A stretch of DNA of 64,000 nt from Bacillota bacterium (GCA_023400985.1 JAEXEN010000038.1:1-64000), one strand, 5' to 3'. Numbered from the stretch's first letter, positions 8,906-17,014 are shown. Numbers and translations: made by a program. Notes: generated by a model not told the origin, from the sequence alone.

Positions 8906-10072
8906 ATGAGAGAAATTATAAGAGTTGAAAGAAAAAGAGTGCTGAATAATAAAAAACTCTTCATAATACTCGCACTTGTTTTTATGTACTCGATATTTAA
9001 CTGTGTTAATAACTATACAGGCTATAATATATACAACTCATCTGGCAGCATCAGCATTTTCGCTAAAGACAATCTTTTAGATTTAAAAATAAACGGTGAA
9101 ACAGTGCTTAATAATGAACAGCTCCAGAAAATAATCAATCGTCGTGATAAGGGCGGCTATGCAAGTTATCTTTATGTGGCAAGGATCATACTGGCTAATT
9201 ACAGCGATAAAAAACTTGCGGATATTACAAACGAAGATATCAGTCGGTTTTATAACAGACGCCTTTTAAATATAGAAGATAAATTCCGGCAAATGCAAGT
9301 ATTCTCAGATGCGCAAATAGATTATTTACTTTCAAAGGCATCACAGTTAAATACACCAATAAAAGTCGGATATGCCGAAAGCTGGCGAAACATAAACAAT
9401 GATATGATAGACTTCATGCCCATTATATTGGTTATATTGTCAATCATTTTACTTTCTGTATTTGGGAACGACCAAAAGGTAGGCATGGAGCAATTATGCC
9501 TATCAACCAGGTATGGGAAGAAAACTTTGATAAAAGCTAAAATTTTAGCAGGACTTGAGATTGGCATAGGTATTTATTTTATATCAGCATTACTGTTTAC
9601 GTTGCCAAATTTAATTATATTTGGTGTTGACGGGGTTAACTTGCCATTACAAAGCAACGTGACTCATTTCTATTCAGCATACAACATCACCTACCTACAG
9701 CAATATTTTTTAAACGTCTCCATGGGATTTATTGCTGCATTCATGATGATTTCCATTGTGCTTTTTCTTACTTCGGCCGCTGAGCATATTTTATCGGGAG
9801 CTGTACTTACTGTGTTCCTTTGGGTTTTGATGCTCGCGTTGCCCAATAATCTGATTTCCAACTTTGGCATATCCCATTATATAACCAATTTTCTCCCGTA
9901 CAATATTACAAATTTCAGCAGCTATTACAACCTATGCGAACTGTATAGCGCGTTTGGCAAACCCATCCTCAGCGCATACTGGATTATTCCTGCAGGATTT
10001 CTGATATCTGTTATATTGCTTGCTTTTACATTTGCATTAAACAACATCAAACTAGAAAAGAAAACGCTCTGA
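8906..10072 (+). CDS. ABC-2 type permease, second of a pair
   Basis: The 388-residue paralogue of the preceding permease has the same layout: N-terminal helix, large external domain of about 150 residues rich in Asn and Lys, then five to six helices. A good GAGAGGT ribosome site lies seven bases before the ATG. The substrate is unknown. The arrangement of ATPase, lipoprotein and two permeases under a VanRS-like system resembles antibiotic-sensing detoxification modules of Firmicutes, but this is inference from context. Confidence 0.75.
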   Translation: MREIIRVERKRVLNNKKLFIILALVFMYSIFNCVNNYTGYNIYNSSGSISIFAKDNLLDLKINGETVLNNEQLQKIINRRDKGGYASYLYVARIILANYSDKKLADITNEDISRFYNRRLLNIEDKFRQMQVFSDAQIDYLLSKASQLNTPIKVGYAESWRNINNDMIDFMPIILVILSIILLSVFGNDQKVGMEQLCLSTRYGKKTLIKAKILAGLEIGIGIYFISALLFTLPNLIIFGVDGVNLPLQSNVTHFYSAYNITYLQQYFLNVSMGFIAAFMMISIVLFLTSAAEHILSGAVLTVFLWVLMLALPNNLISNFGISHYITNFLPYNITNFSSYYNLCELYSAFGKPILSAYWIIPAGFLISVILLAFTFALNNIKLEKKTL

Positions 10073-10106
10073 GCCAGTTCAAATATAAGTAATCCGCGAC
10101 AAACCT

Positions 10107-10160
10107 CTGTTTATCGATAAGTCTCAGGTTAAGCATAATGCGAAATCAAGTTATTTGATG
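10107..10160 (+). repeat. Direct repeat, left copy (flanks YolD/UvrX/immunity block)
   Basis: The first 34 bases match those at 12797-12830 at 28 positions, and similarity continues weakly for about 20 more. Both copies have the same orientation, and the block between them contains exactly the three minus-strand genes. Confidence 0.6.
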
Positions 10161-10179
10161 AAGTGGAATTTATCGTTAT

Positions 10180-10608
10180 TCACACATCATACATGGTTTC
10201 GAATATCTGTCCATCTATGTTGATTATTTCATCGATGGCAATTACTGTGCCATTAGACATGACGACAACGCGCTCGAATTCATCTGTCTTTTTAGCCGTG
10301 CCGGCAGCAGTAACATAGGCGCCGCCATCCTTCTTTGCATCCGGCTGAAAGTAGGTGATTACGATTTCGGGCTGCTCTTTGATCCGATCAGCTATAATTT
10401 GCAGCCTATCGCTCAAAGCACCCTTCATATATTCATCCAACTCTATTCTCTCGTCCGTCAATCTTGCGGTTTCCTTGATGGCCGCATCATAACCGGTCAG
10501 TGCGGCAAAGGGGGAAAACTGAGCTGCCCGATCAATAGCCGGCATATGCGGGCGCGTTGCTGAGACATGGCGCGGCAGCTTGAGAATGTCGTCATATGCC
10601 CTCGTCAT
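10180..10608 (-). CDS. YolD-like family protein
   Basis: The 142-residue protein contains the hallmark RAAQFSPFAALTGYDAAIKET of YolD-like proteins, followed by an E-rich helix and a C-terminal beta domain (VVMSNGTVIAIDEIINIDGQIF). YolD proteins are partners of Y-family polymerases of the UvrX/ImuB type and are usually co-transcribed with them. Here the gene overlaps the polymerase gene by four bases, so the two are translated together. The family is typical of mobile elements and prophages of Firmicutes and is linked to mutagenic DNA-damage tolerance. Confidence 0.85.
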   Translation of the reverse strand: MTRAYDDILKLPRHVSATRPHMPAIDRAAQFSPFAALTGYDAAIKETARLTDERIELDEYMKGALSDRLQIIADRIKEQPEIVITYFQPDAKKDGGAYVTAAGTAKKTDEFERVVVMSNGTVIAIDEIINIDGQIFETMYDV

Positions 10609-12128
10609 GCCTTATGCCCTCCAATTTGCTTGTTCCGATTTGCTGTGGTAGCGCCTTCCTCCAGATTCATACCTTTGAGAATGGCGTTCTTCCCGTGTTT
10701 CTTTTTTATCTCCAGCATTGCTTGCTGCATCCTTTTTTCTCGCGCAAGCTTGGCTTCCTCAGCGTCCTTTCTCGCCTGCACAGCCGTGTAATCTGTAAAG
10801 AGATCAAGCTGTTCAAAGTTGTCCGTTTTTTGAACGGCTGTCTCATCAACAACATGATTCGCTGTGATGCTGACTCTTCTGATCAGTAGATTTTTGTTAA
10901 CGATGTGCTCAAACAACTCTGTGATGGCATCTAAGAGCAGCTTTGCAGAGGATGTCTGCCTGCCAAGATTTATCGAACCATGCGCCGACTTTGGAACAGC
11001 GCGTCCGTAGCGGTCGGTGATGATCTCCCCATAATATGATTTCTTTATCTTCGGGTTTGTCAGATTTTCAATATCATATCCAACCGTTAAAACAAGCTGA
11101 TCGGTCACAAGCCTTTTATCCACCAGATCAAGCGCCAGCAGATCGGTCATTTCCCGGATAATCAGCTTCGCTTTGTCAAAGGTATAGGCGCAATGTAGCA
11201 CCTGCCCCGAGCCAATACTGTTTGTACTGGGCTTATACGCTTTAATATCGGCAATCATGCATGGCTCCCAACCCCACGCATGATCAATCAACAGCTCGGC
11301 GTTGATGCCGAATAGCTTGTAAAGTAAATCTTCATTATAATAATCGGTAGGCTTACCGAGCGAGCACCTTGCAATATCACCCATCGTAAAAAGGCCATGT
11401 TCCTCCAGCTTCTTGGCATACCCTTTACCAATGCGCCAAAAGTCTGTTAGGGGTTGGTGGGACCACAGCAAGCGACGATAACTCATTTCGTCCAACTCGG
11501 CGATCCGCATGCCATTATTTCCAGCAGGAATGCGCTTCGCCTGAATGTCCATAGCAATCTTGCAAAGGTACAAGTTTGTGCCGATTCCCGCTGTTGCCGT
11601 AACGCCAGTCGTTTTAAGAACATCCAGAATCATTTCCATTGCAAGCTCATGGGCTGAAAGATTGTAAGTAGTCAGATAATCGGTGGCGTCAATGAATACC
11701 TCGTCGATGGAGTAGACATGAATATCTTCGGGCGCGATGTATTTCAAGTAAATATTGTAAATTCGTGTGCTGTACTCTATATAAAGCGCCATTCTCGGCG
11801 GTGCAACAATGTAATCCAGCGAGAGACCCGGTGAGGATCTTAGCTCAGTATCGTTGACGGAAGTACCGGAAAAGACTCGCCCAGGTACTTTGCACAGTCG
11901 TGCCGCATTTGCTTCTTTCACCTTCTGTACCACCTCAAACAGCCTTACCCTGCCGGGAATGCCGTACGCTCTGAGGGATGGAGAAACAGCGAGACAAATA
12001 GTTTTTTCGGTGCGGCTTGCATCGGCAACAACAAGGTTGGTGGTCAGCGGATCAAGTCCTCGCTCTACACACTCGACCGAAGCATAGAAAGATTTTAAGT
12101 CGATTGCGATATAGCTCCGTTTCTTCAT
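10605..12128 (-). CDS. Y-family DNA polymerase, UvrX/DinB type
   Basis: The 507-residue translesion polymerase has the catalytic acidic residues in AIDLKSFYASVE (residues about 8-19) and YSIDEVFIDATDYL, then thumb, helix-hairpin-helix (WRIGKGYAKKLEEHGL) and little-finger regions. It is larger than chromosomal DinB and closest in style to UvrX/YqjW polymerases of mobile elements. A C-terminal K/E-rich helical tail is also typical. It overlaps yolD. A LexA box was looked for in the short upstream gap and not found with confidence. Confidence 0.9.
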   Translation of the reverse strand: MKKRSYIAIDLKSFYASVECVERGLDPLTTNLVVADASRTEKTICLAVSPSLRAYGIPGRVRLFEVVQKVKEANAARLCKVPGRVFSGTSVNDTELRSSPGLSLDYIVAPPRMALYIEYSTRIYNIYLKYIAPEDIHVYSIDEVFIDATDYLTTYNLSAHELAMEMILDVLKTTGVTATAGIGTNLYLCKIAMDIQAKRIPAGNNGMRIAELDEMSYRRLLWSHQPLTDFWRIGKGYAKKLEEHGLFTMGDIARCSLGKPTDYYNEDLLYKLFGINAELLIDHAWGWEPCMIADIKAYKPSTNSIGSGQVLHCAYTFDKAKLIIREMTDLLALDLVDKRLVTDQLVLTVGYDIENLTNPKIKKSYYGEIITDRYGRAVPKSAHGSINLGRQTSSAKLLLDAITELFEHIVNKNLLIRRVSITANHVVDETAVQKTDNFEQLDLFTDYTAVQARKDAEEAKLAREKRMQQAMLEIKKKHGKNAILKGMNLEEGATTANRNKQIGGHKA

Positions 12129-12223
12129 GCTTCTTCTTCGGCCGCCTCATTAAACACAAAATTATCTGCTCGGCAAATTGGGTGTCAATCCTTCTAAAAT
12201 AATTATTACTCAAAATTGTAAAA

Positions 12224-12769
12224 TCAATCCGTCATCATAAAATCCGCCCATTCATACGGATAATCTTTATAATGCTCCCGCCAATAATATATCCGCTCAA
12301 TATATTGCTGCTTACGTTCCTCTACGGCCCTTTTACATTCCAATGCACCATAGTGTCTAATCAAAGCCGTTAAATCATAGACCGGAAATCCAATAGCATG
12401 TCCATTCGCATGAACCACGCCGCAAGCTTGCCCGATGGCATGGCACAAAGCTATATCTTCAATAGAGGCGATCTCCTTTGCCACTGCGTGAGCCTGCAAA
12501 ATCGCATGCTGCGCCACGGGCATTTTCACTTTACCGGCAGCCCAATCTTTTGATGCCAGCACAGCGGATTCGAGTCGCTTTTCGTTCGGATAGCGATCAA
12601 ACAACTTTTGAACAGTTTCATCGGCAAATTCAAATGCCCACAAGACCATTGTCCGATGATTTTGTTCCTGAATCAATGCTGCTAAATCGGCTAGAAATTC
12701 ACTGTTCTTTGCAAAGAGAACCTGATTTTTTCTTTTTAATCTGTTTTGCACTTCGTTAAGCCAATTCAT
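12224..12769 (-). CDS. Putative immunity protein (Imm5-like)
   Basis: The 181-residue helical protein has the pattern HRTMVLWAFEFADETVQKLF, an R/K-rich AVLASKDWAAGK, then QHAILQAHAVAKEIA and VVHANGHAIGFPVY. These are characteristic of proteins annotated as putative immunity proteins related to Imm5 of polymorphic toxin systems. I rely on memory of the family. The ATG at 12769 has AAAGGTGG ahead; a start 57 bases upstream lacks this. No toxin gene lies next to it, so it may be an orphan immunity gene carried by the element. Confidence 0.6.
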   Translation of the reverse strand: MNWLNEVQNRLKRKNQVLFAKNSEFLADLAALIQEQNHRTMVLWAFEFADETVQKLFDRYPNEKRLESAVLASKDWAAGKVKMPVAQHAILQAHAVAKEIASIEDIALCHAIGQACGVVHANGHAIGFPVYDLTALIRHYGALECKRAVEERKQQYIERIYYWREHYKDYPYEWADFMMTD

Positions 12770-12796
12770 ATTTTTCCACCTTTGACAGATAAATTT

Positions 12797-12850
12797 CTGT
12801 TTGTCAATGAGTCTGAGATTAAACATAATGGGAAATTCGATTTATTTGTT
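12797..12850 (+). repeat. Direct repeat, right copy
   Basis: This is the partner of the copy at 10107, in the same orientation. It lies in the leader/promoter region of the immunity-like gene. Confidence 0.6.
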
Positions 12851-12932
12851 AGCAATAAGCAAGTTTTCGTTTGGATTTTCAATGTGCTTACTATATATTA
12901 ATAATTCGATGCCTTCCTTTGCAGTACCGGCA

Positions 12933-13460
12933 CTATAATTCCAATGTTATAGTTTCTTTTCTGAATTGGGAATATAAATTACTAATAAGCGGGCATTTAT
13001 CATAAGTAACAATCCATTTATGCCGCAGCATGCTGATAATATTTGATAACTCGGCATGATCAGTTTTACCAAATGAATTTTCGTAAAGCCGAGGGCCCTT
13101 TTTTACATATGGAGGGTCGATGCTGAGCAATGTGCTATAGAGGGAATATTGATTAACGACGTTTAGCAAGAAGTGAACACCGTCAAGGCTATAGAAGTCG
13201 ATTCTATCCTTAACTTGCACCAATTTGTTGTATTTTATTTATTAACTCTCGTTTATTAAATCGAGCATCGAGCGGATAAGCGCCTAGCTGCTCATGCCCT
13301 CCTATTGGCACGCCACTGAGGACTCCGGAAACATTACACCGGTTAAGAAAGAGTAACGCAATACCAACTCCCAGCGGCGTGAAATGGGTAGGGGAAGAGT
13401 GAATTCTTCTCTGGACGTCCCAAGCATTGATGTCAATAGTACAATCAGCAATTTTGGGGC
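12933..13460 (-). pseudogene. Decayed D12-class DNA adenine methylase
   Basis: On the minus strand, one frame reads INAWDVQRRI, LLFLNRCNVSGVLSG, PIGG and YPLDARFNKRELINKI. After a frameshift near 13215 it continues as KDRIDFYSLDG, then DPPYVKKGPRLYENSF and WIVTYDKCPLI. This is the middle and catalytic portion of a D12-type N6-adenine methyltransferase, including the DPPY motif IV. The N-terminal SAM-binding region and the last residues are missing, and the frame is broken, so it is inactive. It probably once belonged to a restriction-modification or phage-type methylase gene. Confidence 0.75.
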
Positions 13461-13479
13461 ACAATCTGTCAGTATCGTT

Positions 13480-13581
13480 AAGGCGAGAAAATATCCGGGT
13501 ATTATGAACGAAGATGACATTGAAAAAACATTGAATGCTGCCCAAGCACGAAAAACAAAGCAAAGGGAGGGGCATTCCTGA
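13480..13581 (+). pseudogene. C-terminal scrap of DUF6036 gene (duplicate)
   Basis: About 33 residues, with KYPGIMNEDDIEK and NAAQARKTKQ, repeat the last part of the DUF6036-like gene at 3.2-3.7 kb with few changes. Nothing of the rest of that gene is present. It indicates that copies of the same element, or a rearranged duplicate, contributed to the island. Confidence 0.65.
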
Positions 13582-13806
13582 TATTTATAGCCCTTCTGCG
13601 CCGGTGATCTATATGGCGGGGCTTTACCGGCTGGAAAAGAAAAGCGATCTCCCTCTATTTGTGGTTCTTATAGGGGCAGCCGCTTAGAATTTGATTTTAT
13701 CCACGATAGGATGTCAGTTATTGCAACAAAGCAAGTCGCAATGAGATGGCTATGTAATGGGGGAATGGAACAGGAAAATGTTATACTCGATTATAAGGTC
13801 CTATAA
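13580..13806 (+). pseudogene. Remnant of SRAP (HMCES/YedK-like) DNA-damage protein
   Basis: Two adjacent frames together give VIYMAGLYRLE, LPLFVVLIGAAA and then, after a shift at about 13686, FIHDRMSVIAT. This is the order of the C-terminal half of SRAP proteins, which crosslink to abasic sites; the His in HDRM belongs to the active site. The N-terminal half with the catalytic Cys2 is gone. It lies near the YolD/polymerase pair, in keeping with a mobile DNA-damage gene set. Confidence 0.55.
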
Positions 13807-13863
13807 GGCCTCGAAACGAGGGCCAAACGCCTTATCTTGTATGCTCTTCTGAGTTTGAGCTGA

Positions 13864-14046
13864 TTAATATCGAGTAGCAATTTGCCGTGCATCTTCCAAT
13901 ATTTGTTTTCTTAAGTATGAGGATAATTCCTCCTTATCCTTTTCATCAATACAAATTGAAAAGGTTCTATGAGAACCATTTTTGGTTTTGGCCGAAGAGC
14001 TACTTTCTCTTTGCGCTTCTCCGCCTTTTTGTAATCGCTTACTCAT
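13864..14046 (-). CDS. Small basic/acidic protein, unknown
   Basis: The 60-residue product starts MSKRLQKGGEAQ, has a Ser-rich stretch, then FSICIDEKDKEELSSYLRKQILEDARQI, a probable strand followed by an amphipathic helix. GGAG lies nine bases before the ATG. It is downstream of the membrane GAF-like gene on the same strand, 96 bases away, and could be co-transcribed. It might be a small DNA-binding or adaptor protein. I do not recognise the family. Confidence 0.5.
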   Translation of the reverse strand: MSKRLQKGGEAQRESSSSAKTKNGSHRTFSICIDEKDKEELSSYLRKQILEDARQIATRY

Positions 14047-14142
14047 AGTGATGTCACTCCAATCTTACAAACAATCTTACACTCATTTTTATGAGAAAGC
14101 AACTGGCTTTGATACATTTAGCGCCACATTGAAATTAAATAC

Positions 14143-15084
14143 TTATTTTGAAGGGGTGCTTTTCTTGCGCATTTCTTTTTTTCTTATTCTTCCAGCATTA
14201 TTTTGCCTTACAAGCAACAGCTCATTGATCCATTTTGCCACAATAGATCCAAGAATATACTCACGAGTTTCTTCAACTTTGGAAATTACCCAGTTTTCTT
14301 GAATATCGGATGAAGCAAGCCACAGAAAGCCACTTATCCTATTCTTGTGAATATTTCCAAAATCAGTCAGAGTTATCGGAATAACCAAAATGCTTCTAAA
14401 GGCGTTTTTCCATTCGTTTTCTGGAAGTTCACATTTGAAATCATTTGTCGAAAGCAAATCAGATGCGCAATAACATTTTGGGTGATTTTCCTGAAGTAAA
14501 TATGCGAATGCTGTGCTATCTTTTTCAAACACTTCTATATTTAATCCTTCGCAGACAATATGCTTTCTGTGCTGGTGGCAGTTTTCACTGAGCGTATATA
14601 TTCTAAAGCACTCCCCTATATCGTCTGTTGAGCAATAAACAGTTATGGATAGATTATTATCGTTGCAAGAAACAATTCGCTCTAATCCATTTACAATCTT
14701 ATATACAGTACGGTTTATATTAGTGTCTAGTATTTCATTTGATGATGAGTCTTTAGCCGTAGCTATTGCAAAGGCAACATCATTAAGAGACTCGTTGCAG
14801 AATTTTATCATTCCGTCATATGCAGAATCGAAGCTTTCTGACTGAGCTTTCAATGTATTCTTATGGCTTATTTCTAGGAATCCAAAGGCGAGAAAGATTG
14901 CAAAGAATATGCAAAGCGCTATATAGAGAGGATGGACAGCAAATAGAGGGAAAATGCAAACGCCAATACCGGTTATAAACTCAAACAATCTTCCAAGAAG
15001 AGGAAGGATATTTTGGATCTGTCCCCGTCTTGTTTTTTTGCTTTTTTGTTTCTTCTTAGGTTGTTTGCTTAGCTCAAGCTCCAT
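14143..15084 (-). CDS. Membrane protein with cytosolic GAF-like domain, unknown
   Basis: The 313-residue protein has a very basic N-terminus (about 1-25, rich in Lys), two membrane helices (about 28-52 and 55-72), a short coiled linker, then a cytosolic alpha/beta domain from about 110 to 290. The segment RSILVIPITL with ISGFLWLASSD near its end looks like the last strands of a GAF sensor fold. The C-terminus is again Lys/Arg-rich. No enzymatic motif is seen. A membrane-anchored sensor paired with a small protein on a mobile island could be a regulatory or defence unit, but this is inference. Confidence 0.55.
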   Translation of the reverse strand: MELELSKQPKKKQKSKKTRRGQIQNILPLLGRLFEFITGIGVCIFPLFAVHPLYIALCIFFAIFLAFGFLEISHKNTLKAQSESFDSAYDGMIKFCNESLNDVAFAIATAKDSSSNEILDTNINRTVYKIVNGLERIVSCNDNNLSITVYCSTDDIGECFRIYTLSENCHQHRKHIVCEGLNIEVFEKDSTAFAYLLQENHPKCYCASDLLSTNDFKCELPENEWKNAFRSILVIPITLTDFGNIHKNRISGFLWLASSDIQENWVISKVEETREYILGSIVAKWINELLLVRQNNAGRIRKKEMRKKSTPSK

Positions 15085-15477
15085 ACATACCTACTACGAT
15101 TAAGATAATATTATATTACAACAATTAACAGTTAAGAGGAAGTGTTTTTCACTAAATAGTGAATTACAGCGTCTGAAAAACATACATGATGCAAAAATCT
15201 ACAAAACACATTCTCTTTTGATAATATCTGTAATATACTTTCATTACATAATAAGGATTAGCTGAAATGGATAAGCACCGGATAGCCTTAGCATAACCGG
15301 TACGCACGCTGTCAAAGAATCCCCCTTTCAAAAAAGAAAGTGAGGATTCACATATTCTGAAGATTGGAAGGGGAGGAATGAACAAGGGGACATAAAGGCT
15401 TAAGGCTCCATACGGCCATCTCTTAGATTTATGGTACCGGCTTTGTGCCTTGATCTATTTTCTATCCTCAATTATAT
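15085..15477. other. Non-coding interval, right part of the island
   Basis: The AT-rich part next to the GAF-like gene should hold its promoter (TATAAT-like bases at about 15104-15112, minus strand). The remainder contains short broken frames in both directions with no ribosome sites, and I see no recognisable gene. Confidence 0.4.
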
Positions 15478-15837
15478 TCAGCTATATTCAACCGGCGCAC
15501 AAGCTGCGGGTCGCCATGGATGATCGCAAGCATCCTTCGTGCAGGCCCGTCCGGTTCGTTGCGGCCTGCTTCTCATGCTTCTACCGTTTTTACAGATATC
15601 CCGAATATCCTGCCACTCTTGGGCCATGGCGGTGTTATCGAAGCGCAGTTCTTCATTCTCGGCGGTTTGGGATTCGATCAGGTCGGCGGCGTTTTCCAGT
15701 TGTTCAGCTAGTAGATCGCGTTTAAAGCGGTTACGCTGGTATTGAGTTTCCATCCGTAGGGAGTTAGCTTTTTCTTCCAGCGTCCATCGGCATATCCTCC
15801 TTTGAAATAAAAAAGAATGCAAAACTTGTATTCTCAA
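15478..15837 (-). CDS. Possible coiled-coil protein fragment
   Basis: A 119-codon frame has a convincing helical, heptad-like middle (EEKANSLRMETQYQRNRF, LAEQLENAADLIESQ) but Arg/Cys/Pro-rich ends that do not look coding. No good ribosome site was found. It may be a surviving segment of a larger phage or mobilisation gene. I would not trust its ends. Confidence 0.25.
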   Translation of the reverse strand: MRIQVLHSFLFQRRICRWTLEEKANSLRMETQYQRNRFKRDLLAEQLENAADLIESQTAENEELRFDNTAMAQEWQDIRDICKNGRSMRSRPQRTGRACTKDACDHPWRPAACAPVEYS

Positions 15838-15934
15838 AAATACTTTGATAGGATACTGCCATCTAAATAAGTGCTGTGTTGGTTATTAAGGCCCATCCCG
15901 CGCCGTTGCTACCATGGATGCACTTTAAAAGGAT

Positions 15935-15980
15935 TTGCGGGTCGATACCGCAGTTCTCTTTGGCAGGGGGGCTGCGGTAT
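15935..15980 (+). repeat. Stem-loop, second copy of the 2.96-kb element
   Basis: ATACCGCAG pairs perfectly with CTGCGGTAT around an 18-base loop, preceded by TTGCGGGTCGAT. It differs from the first copy by A/G changes that keep the pairing, which supports selection on structure. It lies between the island and the truncated cotJC. Confidence 0.55.
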
Positions 15981-16027
15981 TCGCTTAAATTTATAATAGC
16001 GCACGAATATGAAGATGAAGTTTATGT

Positions 16028-16450
16028 TTACATGATAGTAGCATCGGCTGCCATATCCTCTAAAATGTCGGCGATCGGGTCGCCCGTGCATTGGATGTAG
16101 GACGCGGTAAACGGCACGCCGTTGGGGTCTGCGGGGTAAACGCCGCAGCTGTGCATGGTGAAGTAACCGCCGAGTCCCGCGGCCTCGATCTCCTCTATGC
16201 TCGCGCCGCGCATGCACTGGTGGATCATGGTGCCGATCATTTCCCAATGCGCGAGTTCCTCCGTCCCTATGTCGTTTAATGTAGCTTTTACGCGGTTATC
16301 GGGCATCGAGAAACGCTGCGTAAGGTAGCGCATGCCCGCGGCGAGTTCGCTGTCGGGTCCGCCGTATTGTGCCATGAGGAATTTGGCCATGCGCACATCG
16401 GGCTTGGTGATGTTGATGGGGTATTCAAGCTTTTTGAGATAGATCCACAT
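16028..16450 (-). pseudogene. cotJC: CotJC, manganese-catalase-like coat protein, 3' truncated
   Basis: The first 135 or so residues are a clear CotJC (MWIYLKKLEYPINI, RMAKFLMAQYGG, DIGTEELAHWEMIGT, FTASYIQCTGDPIADILEDMAA). CotJC proteins are about 190 residues and continue with a helix carrying further metal ligands (an E near EEKARATY and an E-x-x-H pair). Here the frame ends five residues after MAA, at the border with the island. Two helices of the four-helix bundle are cut short, so the di-manganese site should be incomplete. It follows cotJA and cotJB in one operon with short gaps. Confidence 0.8.
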
Positions 16451-16462
16451 ATGCCATCCTCC

Positions 16463-16708
16463 TTACTGCCACGGCCATGCCGAGCAGACGTAGCAGCCCG
16501 CATCCGTAGGCGAATGCCCGAAGTTCATGAGCGGGCAATATTCCGCTTCGTACTGCTTGATGAGCTGCTCGAGCTTTTCCGAATAGCATAGATAGTCTTT
16601 GAGCGCCATCTCGTCGGTTGGGTGTGTGTCGATGTAGAGATTCAGTTCAACACATACAAATTGGTACTCGCTGATCTTGGTGAGAAGTGCTGCCTGCGAT
16701 GCTTCCAT
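16463..16708 (-). CDS. cotJB: Spore coat protein CotJB
   Basis: The 81-residue protein contains the family pattern FVCVELNLYIDTHPTDEMAL, an Asp-Tyr pair, YCPLMNFGHSP and the Trp-rich ending PWPWQ. CotJB is a small component of the CotJ complex in the spore coat of Bacillus and Clostridia, produced in the mother cell. An AGGGGG ribosome site lies nine bases before the ATG. The gene is separated by 15 and 12 bases from its operon neighbours. Confidence 0.9.
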   Translation of the reverse strand: MEASQAALLTKISEYQFVCVELNLYIDTHPTDEMALKDYLCYSEKLEQLIKQYEAEYCPLMNFGHSPTDAGCYVCSAWPWQ

Positions 16709-16723
16709 ACCCGATTTCCCCCT

Positions 16724-17014
16724 TTAATAGCAACCGCACGATTGGACAAACTCAGGGAACATCGTTCCCTTTTCGAGCGCGTCGGACGGGCAGAAACCGT
16801 AAGTATATTCCTGCACGGGAAACTGAAGCTGCGCAAGCTCTCCTCCTGTGCTAACACCCGCTACTGCGCTGATGTCCGTACAGGCCGATTCGCAAGCCAT
16901 GCCTGCCGCCACGGTATTATCCATGCCGGCAGGACACGCGGAGCTTGTGGAGCATGTGCTTGCGCCGGCACAGCCGCACTTTGTCCGCGCATAGCCGCTT
17001 TTATACACGGTCAT
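16724..17014 (-). CDS. cotJA: CotJA-like spore coat protein with Cys-rich N-terminus
   Basis: The C-terminal 40 residues (FPVQEYTYGFCPSDALEKGT, then FPEF) match CotJA. The first 50 residues form a Cys/Ala/Ser-rich extension with about eight cysteines, which could form disulfides in the coat. GGAGG lies only one base before the ATG but seven bases before an in-frame GTG at 17008, so the real start may be that GTG, two codons later. It heads the cotJABC operon; the promoter should lie in the gap shared with the divergent ABC genes and is expected to be mother-cell specific. Confidence 0.8.
   Translation of the reverse strand: MTVYKSGYARTKCGCAGASTCSTSSACPAGMDNTVAAGMACESACTDISAVAGVSTGGELAQLQFPVQEYTYGFCPSDALEKGTMFPEFVQSCGCY

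Noticed and set aside
4082..10072. Complete vancomycin resistance operon
   Set aside because: Only regulator and kinase resemble Van proteins. No VanH, VanA-type ligase or VanX is encoded nearby, so the window does not support a resistance call.
15164..15385. 73-codon minus-strand frame
   Set aside because: No ribosome site, no recognisable motif and a composition like random AT-rich DNA.
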